From Halieaceae bacterium (lineage in GTDB: Bacteria; Pseudomonadota; Gammaproteobacteria; Pseudomonadales; Halieaceae), in contig JADGEN010000025.1 of NCBI GenBank assembly GCA_016744355.1, positions 1 to 39,766 of the forward strand: a DNA stretch of 39,766 bases, written 5' to 3'. The translations under genes were made by a program, and so were the position numbers. Shown piece by piece: positions 9,183-16,905 of the stretch. The stretch's first letter is position 1; the number at the start of each line of letters is the position of its first letter. The notes under the pieces were generated by a model, which ran no database searches, was not told the origin of the DNA, and worked only from the letters and a program-made list of their open reading frames with translations.

Positions 9183-10166
9183 TCAATGCGGTTGCTGTAT
9201 CTGCGTATAATCTTCGCGCATGAGAAAGCCGAAACCATCAAACTCAAAGGTTACCACCCCGTCCCAGGTGGGCACGGGTTTGGCCTTGCCCGCTAGCACA
9301 ACATCGAAAGCCTGCTGAGTCTCCAACAATAATCCAGGCCTGGCCCGCGGTGTGTTATGGGCTGGAAACAAGGCTGTTAGATTTGGCACCAGTGCAGCAA
9401 GGCGCGCAATCGATTTTTTATAATCCAGCAAATCAGTCTCCGGGGCATACAACCAGATAGGGCCTTCATAGAACGAGTCGCCAGTCCATAGAAAGCCCGC
9501 TTGAGCATCCAACAAGGCTATAGAGTCATCCGTGTGACCCGGTATACGAAGAATCTCTAATTGGCGGCCTCCCAGATCAATGACTTCACCTTCGACGACT
9601 TCCCGGGTAATAGAGTACGGCCGTATCTTATGGTTATCCTTGGTCACACCCTGCGGTAGAGCTTTGCATAAAGCCTGAGGAGAAGCCTCAGTAGTCACAC
9701 TCTCATTCTGCATGCCCCGACTACGAACCACGGAGAACTCTGTGGACACAGACAAAATGTTATCGAACTGATAGTTGCCGCCAATATGATCGAAATGACT
9801 GTGAGAATTCATCACGCTAATGGGTTTGTCAGTGAGTTGATCGACAATAGCTTTAATATCTCCCATGCCATTGCCCGTATCAAACAACAGAGCCGATTTG
9901 CTCCCCACTATAAGATACGAAATAACTTCCTGCCATTGAAACGGCTCATAGATGGCCCAGATATCAGGACCCACTTCGTAGACCTCAAACCAGTCATTAC
10001 TGGCGCTGTGTTTTTCGAGTTCGGCATAAGCTGCACGAGGCAGATTGTCGCAAAAGTTTTCGAGATCTGCCCGAACTGTCGCAGAAAGAAGCAAAGCCAT
10101 ACACAGTAATATCGACATGAGCACGCGAGTGAATATACTGTGTGTTCTGCATACTCTGCTAAACAT
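9183..10166 (-). CDS. Exported metallo-beta-lactamase-fold hydrolase
   Basis: This 327-residue protein has a clear signal peptide (VLMSILLCMALLLSATVRA) and the MBL zinc motif HSHFDHIGG, followed by GHTDDSI (third His), GDSFYEGP and FPAHN. These supply the two-zinc ligands of the fold. It therefore acts in the periplasm or outside. The substrate could be a lactone, an ester or a thioester; beta-lactamase activity cannot be claimed. The start at 10166 is chosen because AGGAGGT lies at 10171-10177 on the minus strand, and an upstream in-frame start would precede the signal peptide with 29 odd residues. It stands alone, next to the insertion sequence. Confidence 0.88.
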   Translation of the reverse strand: MFSRVCRTHSIFTRVLMSILLCMALLLSATVRADLENFCDNLPRAAYAELEKHSASNDWFEVYEVGPDIWAIYEPFQWQEVISYLIVGSKSALLFDTGNGMGDIKAIVDQLTDKPISVMNSHSHFDHIGGNYQFDNILSVSTEFSVVRSRGMQNESVTTEASPQALCKALPQGVTKDNHKIRPYSITREVVEGEVIDLGGRQLEILRIPGHTDDSIALLDAQAGFLWTGDSFYEGPIWLYAPETDLLDYKKSIARLAALVPNLTALFPAHNTPRARPGLLLETQQAFDVVLAGKAKPVPTWDGVVTFEFDGFGFLMREDYTQIQQPH

Positions 10167-10305
10167 GTTTACCTCCTGTATGTGGGGTTTTACAATGAAT
10201 TTAGTTATAGTCGATCTGGTTAAGGCTTCTATAAATAATATGTTTTGGCGCAAGCAGGCTCTTTATGAAAGATATCATACCCAGCACTATTGTCGATGGT
10301 GAGTC

Positions 10306-10379
10306 TTTTCCAATATGAAATGAGCCTGAAATGGAGGTCACCACTGGAAGCTGATTCCAATATGAAATGAGCCTGAAAT
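10306..10379 (+). repeat. Duplicated left terminal repeat of the insertion sequence
   Basis: The outer copy (10306-10332) and inner copy (10355-10379) are identical over 25 bases, from TTCCAAT to GCCTGAAAT. Only one copy is present at the right end. Confidence 0.9.
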
Positions 10380-10407
10380 AGCCCTTAGTGTCGTTCATGA
10401 TCAACGG

Positions 10408-11664
10408 ATGAAAACGATCATGAGCTTAGAGCAACTGAACACCCTGGACGCTGTCAAACAATTCCTTGATGGTACGCAAGCCGTAGCCTTCAATGTGGCC
10501 ACAGGCAAAGCGGAGCGCTACCAGTGGGTGCAAAAAACCCTGGTGAAACACCGATACCTGACCCTTGGAAAACTCGACCGGGGAACTATTACTCGGTACC
10601 TGATAAAGGTAACCGGTTACTCTCTGGCCCAAACCAAGCGCCTGATCCGGCAGTATGTAAAAGCTGGCGTCATCTCAATAAAACCCGCACGGCGCAACGG
10701 TTTCGAGAGAGCCTATACCGATGCCGACATCCGCCTGCTGGCCAGTATGGATGAGCGGCATGGCCAGCCCAGTGGCGCGGTGATAAAAAAGCTCTGTGAG
10801 CGTGCATACCACCGCTTTGGTCAGGCTGAATATCAACGTGTGGCAGGTATCTCAGTTTCCCACCTGTACAATCTACGAGCCTCCAAGACCTATCAGAGAC
10901 AGCGTTGTATTTTAACAAAAACGCGCCCTAAAGCCTCGTCCATAGGCCAGCGACGCAAGCCCTGCCCAAATGACCAACCTGGCTATATCCGCATAGACTC
11001 TGTCCACCAAGGCGATCAGGATAAGCGCAAAGGGGTTTATCACATCAATGCCGTCGATGAGGTGACGCAATTCCAGATCATCGTCACACTGGAGCGCATT
11101 AGCGAAGAGTTCATGTTGCCAGCACTTAAGCAATTGCTTGCAGCCTACCCCTTCAAACTAAAGGGCTTTCACGCAGATAATGGCAGTGAGTATATCAATT
11201 ACACCGTTGCTCAATTACTGGAGAAACTACACATTGAATTCACCAAATCGCGGCCCCGGCACAGCAATGACAATGGACTGGTTGAAAGCAAGAATGGTTC
11301 TGTCATCCGAAAGCTCTATGGTTACACCCACATTCCTCAGCAGTACGCTACAGACTTTACTGAACTAAATAGCCAGCATGTCTATCGCTACGTCAACTTT
11401 CACCGGCCCTGCTACTTCCCAACTATAATCACCGACAGTAAAGGCAAGCAGCGAAAGAAATATCTCTATCGCGACATGATGACACCTTATGAAAAGTTCC
11501 GCTCCCTGCCAAAACCCAGCCAATATTTAAAGCCAGGAGTCACACTCAAATCCCTGGATGCATTCGCCAATGAAATGACGGACAATGAAGCAGCTGAACA
11601 ACTAAATTCGGCACGAGATCACTTATTTAAACAACTCCATGAGCGACTCAAAATTAGGGCTTAA
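10408..11664 (+). CDS. DDE (rve-domain) transposase
   Basis: This 418-residue protein fills the insertion sequence. The N-terminal part (about 1-150) is helical with helix-turn-helix character (TITRYLIKVTGYSLAQTKRL). The catalytic integrase-core triad is readable as Asp in RIDSVHQGD, Asp in HADNGSEY and Glu in NGLVESKNGS, with the last two about 35 residues apart as expected. The C-terminal part carries PYEKFRSLPK. It appears intact, with a start at ATG 10408 or 10420. The element may still be mobile if the ends are functional. Confidence 0.9.
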   Translation: MKTIMSLEQLNTLDAVKQFLDGTQAVAFNVATGKAERYQWVQKTLVKHRYLTLGKLDRGTITRYLIKVTGYSLAQTKRLIRQYVKAGVISIKPARRNGFERAYTDADIRLLASMDERHGQPSGAVIKKLCERAYHRFGQAEYQRVAGISVSHLYNLRASKTYQRQRCILTKTRPKASSIGQRRKPCPNDQPGYIRIDSVHQGDQDKRKGVYHINAVDEVTQFQIIVTLERISEEFMLPALKQLLAAYPFKLKGFHADNGSEYINYTVAQLLEKLHIEFTKSRPRHSNDNGLVESKNGSVIRKLYGYTHIPQQYATDFTELNSQHVYRYVNFHRPCYFPTIITDSKGKQRKKYLYRDMMTPYEKFRSLPKPSQYLKPGVTLKSLDAFANEMTDNEAAEQLNSARDHLFKQLHERLKIRA

Positions 11665-11881
11665 TACACCCCCGTTTCAGGCTCATTCCTGGATTGGAAA
11701 ATACTTATCTGCTCTCCCCCTCTAAACATAAAGCTGCATACAATTAATGGGGGCTATACGAACCCGTCTTTGTATGTAGCCATAATAAAGTTTGAGATCT
11801 AATCTGGTAGCTTAGAGAGAGCTTCCAAGTTATCTCAGCGAATTATCGTAATAAATGCAGTAGGTATAAACGTTATAACTT

Positions 11882-12142
11882 ATGAAATTAACAACCTACC
11901 AATCACTAATGAGTGTCATTGCCTTTAGTACACTAACTTTTGGGGGATGCAACAGTTCCTAAGATAAGGCTGCGGAGCAAGTTACTGATGGGGCACCAGC
12001 AGGACGAACTGCTGGTATCGCACTTGACGGTACCGAGCAGTCGATGTCAGCACCTGTTGATGCGATTTTTGGGGCTTATACCATTGCTGCGTTTGATGAT
12101 TGTGGTGGCAAATATCCCTTCGTGGCACATTTGCGACGTTAG
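11882..12142 (+). pseudogene. Lipoprotein gene interrupted by one in-frame stop
   Basis: From ATG at 11882 the frame encodes a typical lipoprotein leader (MSVIAFSTLTFGGC, lipobox Cys) and then NSS and a TAA at 11960-11962. The same frame stays open after the stop for 59 more codons (DKAAEQVTDGAPAGR and so on, with a DDCGGKYPF segment), ending at TAG 12140-12142. A single base change (for example AAA to TAA) would explain this, so I read it as a recently broken gene. The product family is not recognised. The end of the frame lies inside the first 62-bp direct repeat. Alternatively the stop is a sequencing error. Confidence 0.6.
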
Positions 12143-12184
12143 CTGGATGGATTATCTGACCTCGCTTACTTCCCCTTTCGACTC
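12123..12184 (+). repeat. 62-bp direct repeat, copy 1
   Basis: It begins TGGCACATTTGCGACG and ends CCCTTTCGACTC, and differs from the copy at 12996-13057 at one base (A at 12151 against G at 13024). In this copy the sequence continues into an AAGGGG that can pair with the preceding CCCCTT, so it may act as a weak terminator. Confidence 0.95.
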
Positions 12185-12233
12185 GAAGGGGTCTTTAGCA
12201 GTCAATAGCCCCATATAAGTATCGGCTATATTG

Positions 12234-12250
12234 TGTCAGCTTTCTTTACA
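12234..12250 (+). promoter_or_regulatory. Shared 17-bp motif, candidate enhancer-binding-protein site
   Basis: TGTCAGCTTTCTTTACA occurs here and again exactly at 13177-13193. It has TGT...ACA ends like many activator sites and lies 66 bases before the -24 GG of the sigma-54 promoter. Confidence 0.6.
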
Positions 12251-12313
12251 CTTTTAGGAATAAACTAATTCCTATTTTCCCCTAACCACCGTACTTACTG
12301 GGGTTGCAGGTTC

Positions 12314-12330
12314 TGGCACGATTAGTGCAA
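12314..12330 (+). promoter_or_regulatory. Sigma-54 (-24/-12) promoter of the PEP-CTERM gene
   Basis: CTGGCACGATTAGTGCA matches the RpoN consensus (TGGCACG, four bases, TTGCA) with one mismatch. GG (12316-12317) and GC (12328-12329) are ten bases apart, as required. The start codon follows about 39 bases downstream. Confidence 0.85.
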
Positions 12331-12367
12331 TAGTTAAGCACTACATGAATCTAAAGGTGAGACGAAC

Positions 12368-12919
12368 ATGAAAATATTTACAAGTATGCTGGCGGTATTA
12401 GCGATTACGGGATGGGCCGGAGCAGCAAATGCGGGAATTATTGGCTATGACTTCGAATGGACAGGGACTTCGAACTATACGATGACCGGCATGTTTACTT
12501 TCGACGAAGCCGATGCCGTGGACGGCGCAATTCGAGACAGTGAAGTTGCTTCGTTGATGTTCGAGGGATTTTTGAGTGGGGTCTCCATTGGCAGTACGAG
12601 CAACGCACACCTACTGGCAGGCTTCAATTTCAATTTTGACGCCACTGCCGGGCAGTTCTTTCTCAATGGCCTTACTACAGGCGATTCTGGCCAGTTATGG
12701 AATGCTGCTAGCGGCGCTACAGGCGTAGGTTTTAATAGTGGTTCAGGCGCCTCCGCTCTCGAAATGAACGGTGTTTGCTGTGACGGCTTCATTAACAACC
12801 CAAATCCACTCACAGCTGCGCTTACAACGATTCCCGCGCCGGTTCCCGCACCTGCAACCCTCGCTCTGTTCGGCCTAGGCCTCGCTGGCCTTGGCTGGAA
12901 TCGCCGTAAGAAAGCGTAA
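12368..12919 (+). CDS. PEP-CTERM sorting domain protein
   Basis: This 183-residue exported protein has a signal peptide (MKIFTSMLAVLAITGWAGAANA), a beta-rich Gly/Ala/Asn-rich middle, and a C-terminal sorting tail: a VPAPATLAL motif, a hydrophobic helix (FGLGLAGLGW) and the basic end NRRKKA. Exosortases recognise such tails and release the protein to the cell surface or exopolysaccharide; none is encoded here. Known PEP-CTERM genes are often controlled by RpoN and the PrsK/PrsR system, which agrees with the sigma-54 promoter upstream. AAGGTGAG precedes the start. A perfect hairpin with a T-run ends the transcript, so the gene is monocistronic. Confidence 0.92.
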   Translation: MKIFTSMLAVLAITGWAGAANAGIIGYDFEWTGTSNYTMTGMFTFDEADAVDGAIRDSEVASLMFEGFLSGVSIGSTSNAHLLAGFNFNFDATAGQFFLNGLTTGDSGQLWNAASGATGVGFNSGSGASALEMNGVCCDGFINNPNPLTAALTTIPAPVPAPATLALFGLGLAGLGWNRRKKA

Positions 12920-12938
12920 ACAGAAACCCTATTGAATC

Positions 12939-12960
12939 AGCCCTCATGTGAGGGCTTTTT
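12939..12960 (+). terminator. Rho-independent terminator after the PEP-CTERM gene
   Basis: AGCCCTCA and TGAGGGCT form a perfect stem around TG, followed by a run of T. Confidence 0.9.
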
Positions 12961-12995
12961 ATTGCCTGAGATTCGAGGACGCTAATGACCCTTTA

Positions 12996-13057
12996 TGGCA
13001 CATTTGCGACGTTAGCTGGATGGGTTATCTGACCTCGCTTACTTCCCCTTTCGACTC
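12996..13057 (+). repeat. 62-bp direct repeat, copy 2
   Basis: One mismatch to the copy at 12123-12184. Similarity extends a few bases leftward (CCCTT before TGGCAC in both). The sequence diverges after CGACTC, so this copy lacks the hairpin of copy 1. Confidence 0.95.
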
Positions 13058-13176
13058 ATGGCGGTCTTAAGCGTCGAGGCAGTTTCAGTCCCATTTCACC
13101 CGTCAGCCATGCCAGCTATCACTACTTTGATGCGGTATAGGCAGCTTACAATTTCGCTCTGACTAAGGGCAATAAA

Positions 13177-13193
13177 TGTCAGCTTTCTTTACA
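13177..13193 (+). promoter_or_regulatory. Shared 17-bp motif, second copy
   Basis: Identical to 12234-12250. It lies 55 bases before the -24 GG of the second sigma-54 promoter, one helical turn (11 bases) closer than in the first. Confidence 0.6.
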
Positions 13194-13245
13194 ATCAGGG
13201 ATTATATTTCAGCTTCGACCCGTCACAAGCCGCGCCGTTATTGCC

Positions 13246-13262
13246 TTGGCATGATGCTTGCC
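13246..13262 (+). promoter_or_regulatory. Sigma-54 promoter of the small cysteine-rich protein gene
   Basis: TTGGCATGATGCTTGCC fits the RpoN consensus with correct GG-N10-GC spacing (GG 13248-13249, GC 13260-13261). The start codon is 57 bases downstream of the GC. Confidence 0.85.
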
Positions 13263-13271
13263 TCTTAGTAT

Positions 13272-13293
13272 ATGTTGTACAAATGTTGTACAA
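13272..13293 (+). promoter_or_regulatory. Tandem 11-bp palindromic repeat at the transcription start
   Basis: ATGTTGTACAA occurs twice without a gap (13272-13282, 13283-13293). Each contains the palindrome TTGTACAA. It overlaps the expected +1 region of the sigma-54 promoter, a position suited to a repressor or to an effect on the 5' leader. Confidence 0.6.
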
Positions 13294-13317
13294 CAGTAAC
13301 ATTCATGGGGAAATATC

Positions 13318-13656
13318 ATGCAAAAGTTACTCAAGTATGGATCGTTGTTGGTGCTATCTGTTTCGCTTTGCGTTAGTACGGCAATCGCCAAGACTCCAGA
13401 CGGCAAGACGCCATCGGAGGAAACCATCTGCGATGTTTTTAAAGGCGGAGCCTTCGGACTCTGTAACGCCTACTGTGAAGCGTTGGATTGTGGAGATCCC
13501 AACCAAAGAGCCTCTGAAAGTGCCTGCACTAGAGTTAATGACAACTTTGAGAAACGGTATGGAATGCGACTTCCAGACGCAATTGACTATGATGAGAGTG
13601 GTGATGTAGTTGATAACTGTATTGTCGAGCCCGACGAGCCTCCTATTGAACTCTGA
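13318..13656 (+). CDS. Small exported cysteine-rich protein
   Basis: The 112-residue product has a signal peptide (LLVLSVSLCVSTAIA) and a mature part of about 88 residues with six cysteines in the pattern ICDVF, GLCNAYCEALDC, ACTRV and NCIVE. Such spacing suggests disulfides. The GLCNAYCEA segment recalls a motif I associate with small exported proteins of PEP-CTERM-encoding bacteria; this is recollection, not a search. The C-terminus is acidic and Pro-rich (VEPDEPPIEL). It shares promoter type and upstream motif with the PEP-CTERM gene, suggesting one regulon. No function is known to me. Confidence 0.8.
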   Translation: MQKLLKYGSLLVLSVSLCVSTAIAKTPDGKTPSEETICDVFKGGAFGLCNAYCEALDCGDPNQRASESACTRVNDNFEKRYGMRLPDAIDYDESGDVVDNCIVEPDEPPIEL

Positions 13657-14136
13657 AGCCCGAGCCTCCTACTGATCCGGCGTAGCTCTAGCTTACGGAG
13701 TCAGGGTTGGAAGTTGGCGGCCAATTTTGGCGGCTCTGTATTGTGCTGGCCGTTTGAATCCGCCGGTCTCACTGGGTAGCCTTTTTCCAGGTCAGGGTCG
13801 TATTGAGCTAAGGTCCCTTCATGGCACAATCCGGCCGCTTTCGACTGTGAATTAAACCGGTCGACGCAACACACTACTATCATTAGCTAAAGCCGGCTTG
13901 TTATAAAGGTAAGCTGTGACCTGATAAGGGGAACTAACAATTGATTGAACTGCTAAGTCGGGAGCGTAGATTTCCCAGTCCCAGGTGTAGCCATACCATC
14001 GCTAACCTGCCCTAGCTGAATGCCTTATTGGCATCGATCATTTGAAGAACTGCTTTCTGCATCGAGAGACCACCATCGAACTGGTAGTTAACGCCTTAAA
14101 AATTCCCGCAGGATTCCCACGGCATTTTTCTTAGAT
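13657..14136. other. Intergenic stretch without a convincing gene
   Basis: I see no supported gene. A minus-strand frame at 13701-13883 (60 codons) lacks a ribosome site. A short minus-strand frame near 14030-14085 reads as a plausible protein tail but has no start. These may be remains of mobile DNA at the island edge. Confidence 0.4.
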
Positions 14137-14168
14137 ACAAAAAAAGGGCTACATTGCTGTAACCCTTT
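14137..14168 (-). terminator. Original tRNA-Ala downstream terminator
   Basis: On the minus strand AAAGGGTTACA and TGTAGCCCTTT pair (one mismatch) around GCAA and are followed by T residues. It lies directly downstream of the tRNA fragment, where the terminator of the tRNA gene would be before island insertion. Confidence 0.75.
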
Positions 14169-14176
14169 GATTTTTA

Positions 14177-14221
14177 TGGTGGAGCTAAGCGGGATCGAAC
14201 CGCTGACCTCAACACTGCCAG
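14177..14221 (-). repeat. Distal attachment site (3' fragment of tRNA-Ala)
   Basis: These 45 bases are identical to 36284-36328, the part of tRNA-Ala(GGC) from the anticodon loop (nucleotide 32) to the encoded CCA end. The sequences diverge immediately at 14222. This is the duplicated att core left by site-specific integration and marks the far end of the island. Confidence 0.95.
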
Positions 14222-14450
14222 AAAGAACAAGAAAACTTAACCCATTGTTTTAATTAACTTTATTTTGGGCACTCAACAGCAATTTGTACATAAAAGGCGA
14301 TGAATGTAGGGGGGATTCACACAAATATCCCACAGTGCTCATATGGGAAGGCCACTTTCTTCTCTGTTAATTTGGTGTGCAGCCTATTAACCATTCTCAG
14401 CGAGCTACTTTTCTCTTGACCCATAATATGTAGCCTGCCACACTACTTTT

Positions 14451-14732
14451 ATGATTAAATCTTTTGCAGATCAGAGAACAGAGCAGATATTCGAAGGAAA
14501 AACGGTTAAGAAACTCGACAAAGTCCTGCAAAAGAAGGCCTTACGCCGCCTGCGTTATATTGACGCGGCTGAGCGTATCGAGGATTTACGCGTGCCGCCC
14601 TCCAATAAGCTGGAGAAGAAAGAAGGCGACTTAAAGGATTTTTATGCCATATGGGTCAATACCCAGTGGCGCATCATTTTTAAATGGGATAACGGCGAAG
14701 CCCTGGATGTCCAGCTCGTTGATTATCACTAG
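14451..14732 (+). CDS. higB: HigB/RelE-family toxin
   Basis: This 93-residue basic protein resembles the HigB branch of the RelE/ParE mRNA-interferase superfamily. Support comes from MIKSFADQRTEQIFEG at the start, the region RLRYIDAAERIEDLRVPPSNKLEKKEGD and the ending YAIWVNTQWRIIFKWDNGEALDVQLVDYH. HigB toxins cut translated mRNA on the ribosome. The antitoxin gene follows 14 bases later; toxin-first order is characteristic of higBA. It is the first gene inside the distal att site, a common place for a module that stabilises an island. Confidence 0.92.
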   Translation: MIKSFADQRTEQIFEGKTVKKLDKVLQKKALRRLRYIDAAERIEDLRVPPSNKLEKKEGDLKDFYAIWVNTQWRIIFKWDNGEALDVQLVDYH

Positions 14733-14746
14733 GAAGGCAGGAAGAA

Positions 14747-15055
14747 ATGGCTGATAGATATATAGAGATTGAACACCCCGGCATCATGCTCAAGGAGGAT
14801 TTCCTTGATGATATGAATATCAAACCCGGCACATTTGCAAAGGCGATTGGGGTTGATCGTACCGCGATTAAAAAGATCATCGAGGGCCAACGCGCGATTA
14901 CGGCGGATATGGCGCTGCGCTTTAGCCTGTTCTTCGATATGAGTGCGAGCTTTTGGCTCAACCTGCAAAAGGACTATGAGCTACGCATGGCTGAGCGAGA
15001 GAATCTGGCCGAATTTAAGAAGGTGGTGCAGCCATTTCATCCGGCTTCCGTTTGA
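14747..15055 (+). CDS. higA: HigA-family antitoxin
   Basis: This 102-residue protein has a Xre-type helix-turn-helix (KPGTFAKAIGVDRTAIKKIIEGQRAITADMALRFSLFF, about 25-63) preceded by the HigA-typical HPGIMLKEDFLDD. The C-terminus has SASFWLNLQKDYELRMAERE, the usual HigA ending. It neutralises HigB and should repress the operon. GGAAGG-like sequence precedes the start. Confidence 0.92.
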   Translation: MADRYIEIEHPGIMLKEDFLDDMNIKPGTFAKAIGVDRTAIKKIIEGQRAITADMALRFSLFFDMSASFWLNLQKDYELRMAERENLAEFKKVVQPFHPASV

Positions 15056-15203
15056 GTTGAAGTCGTAACGAGGACAAATTGAATACCCTTGATGGTTCCT
15101 GTCCCTACCAAAAACTCAATCCATGATTTTATCTAAACTCTGGGCACCATGGCGGCTCAACAAAAGAGGGGAGACCGGTTCAACTTGGATATAACGTAGC
15201 CGG

Positions 15204-16022
15204 TTAGCGAAGAATATTGAACACCACTGACCCATATGGGTTTTGCCAGGGCGAGCGCGGAGCCGTAAGTACTTCTTCGATACCGAGACTTTTCACACGG
15301 CTGCGGAATCGAGAACCGTAGATGCTGTCCCGGTCGCGTATCAAGTAGCGTGGTGCCGTGTCGAAAGAGAAAGCTTCCACTATTTGCTGAGCAGTCCATT
15401 CCGCAGTCGGATGATACGTCGCGTTGAAGTGAACAATTTCTCTCCGTTCGTGATGCAAAATGACAAATACGTACATGATCCGAAATGTTGCCGTGGGCAC
15501 GGTGAAGAAATCGACTTAGATCAGGTCAGCAGTATGGTTTGCCAGAAAGGCCTTCCAGGTCTGGGATGGGGGATTACGGTGTCGAATCATGTACTTTGCA
15601 ACAGTGGACTCGGATATCTGAATGCCAAGCAATTGCAATTCCCCATGGATTCTTGGCGCACCCCAGCCAATGTTGTTCCGCGACATCGTTCGAATCAGCG
15701 TGCGCACGCCGGGATCAATAGCCGGGCGACCACCTTGGCGTGGGCGAGACTTCCAGGTCCAGTACAATCGAAATCCCTTGCGGTGCCACCGGACCAGAGT
15801 GTCCGCCTTGAAGATCATCAATGTCTGCAGGCACGTGGGCCATAAGCGATAGAGCCACACCCAGAATATTCGCTCGCTGGGGCGAAAGCTAAGCCGCTTT
15901 CGATCGCCTTCGGCAACCATTGCCAGCTGCTGGCGCATTGCGAGCATTTCCAAGTGCAGCAAGGACCTGCTCCGCAGGATGTCAATCAGAGTTTCAAGGA
16001 GGGGTATGAGTACAGTTTTCAT
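15204..16022 (-). pseudogene. rve-type transposase pseudogene
   Basis: The frame starts at 16022 (MKTVLIPLLETLIDILRSRS) and reads as the N-terminal and central parts of an integrase-core transposase. A TAA at 15516-15518 interrupts it (ANHTADLI, stop, VDFFTVPTATFR). The same frame then continues with the catalytic IRDRDSIYGSRF and ends at TAPRSPWQNPY, where family similarity breaks off into an unrelated tail. It thus has one nonsense mutation and a lost C-terminal end of roughly 80 residues including the last catalytic Glu. No terminal repeats were recognised. Confidence 0.85.
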
Positions 16023-16069
16023 GCCTGTAACGCTAGCGGCCCAACACCACTAAAGTCAACATAATCAAT

Positions 16070-16905
16070 ATGTACAAGGTTTTTGGTAGGGACAACATAG
16101 CTCGGCGTGATGCGTGCTGGCAGTCACTACTCGACAGTGACTACGATATAGCCCTACTACAGGAAGCGCATGAGCCTCCTGCTGACGTAGCGGCAGTATT
16201 ACAAACTGATCCCGGGGAATGGAGGACGAATGGCGCTGGAAAGAATCGTCCATGCGCGCAGCATTAGCAATTATCAATCCAGAAATCGGCTTTGAATGGA
16301 TAGACACCAAGCCATTAACCGATGCTTGTCCTGGGGAGTTTGGCGTCAGTCGTCCCGGGACAATTGCTGCAGCAAAAATATTTCCAAAGGATGCCGACCC
16401 AATTATAGTCACCTCTATATACGCCCCCTGGGAATTGCCACACTCCAGTACGAATAGCTCATGGAAAGTGGGCAATGCAGATGCTTCGGCTCATCGCATA
16501 GTGTCTGATCTTTCATCATTTATTGGATCTGTAAGAGGTCATCGTATAATCGCAACAGGCGATATCAACAGTCTCAAATACTATGGAGAAAATGGCTCTG
16601 ATTATTGGAGCCAACGACATTCATCGATATTTCATCGCATGGAAGCAATCGGTATGCCCCATGCCGGGCCATTGGTTCCTCATGGACGTCAAGCTAGCCC
16701 TTGGCCCGATGAACTCCCACAAGACAGTGACTGCGTACCCACCTATCACTCCACTTCACAGACACCAACGACCGCGACCGCGACCAGATAATTGGATCAC
16801 GTATTTGCTTCCCGGGGACTAAACATCGATGTTATAGCTCGAAATCAGATAAATGGCTGGGGACCAAGTGATCACTGCCGAGTGGAGATCGAGATTGCGC
16901 CATGA
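16070..16905 (+). pseudogene. Endonuclease/exonuclease/phosphatase-family gene with frameshifts
   Basis: Three overlapping frames read as one protein. Frame one (16070 to about 16230) gives DACWQSLLDSDYDIALLQEAHE, with the catalytic Glu of the EEP fold. Frame two (about 16219-16791) gives IIATGDINS, the GDxN motif. Frame three (about 16795-16905) gives LDHVFASRGLN and PSDHCRVEIEI, the C-terminal SDH motif. Two frameshifts are required. The second falls in the simple repeat GACCGCGACCGCGACCAG, suggesting slippage. The stop overlaps the DUF1810 start as ATGA, so this was once an operon partner. Confidence 0.75.

Larger units (their letters stand above)
10306..11701 (+). mobile_element. Insertion sequence with rve-type transposase
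   Basis: The element is bounded by inverted ends that both read TTTTCCAAT, 4-5 variable bases, then AATGAGCCTGAAA (10306-10331 on the left; 11675-11701 on the right, reverse complement). A second copy of the left terminal sequence lies inside at 10355-10379. One transposase gene fills the element. No target-site duplication is obvious: the left flank ends GTGAGTC and the right flank starts TACTTAT. The family is not assigned; the single-ORF DDE organisation and terminal repeats suggest an IS481/IS3-superfamily-like element. Confidence 0.85.

Noticed and set aside
10195-10302. Short plus-strand frame just before the insertion sequence
   Set aside because: Only 35 codons, no family and cut by the element edge; not enough to call a truncated gene.
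10299-11710. Target-site duplication at the insertion sequence
   Set aside because: Flanks GTGAGTC and TACTTAT do not match; none seen.
12123-12140. A third sigma-54 promoter inside the 62-bp repeat
   Set aside because: TGGCAC and TGC are present but too close together for the GG-N10-GC spacing.
13701-13883. Minus-strand frame of 60 codons after the small cysteine-rich gene
   Set aside because: No ribosome site and no supported family; reported only as part of the unclear intergenic region.
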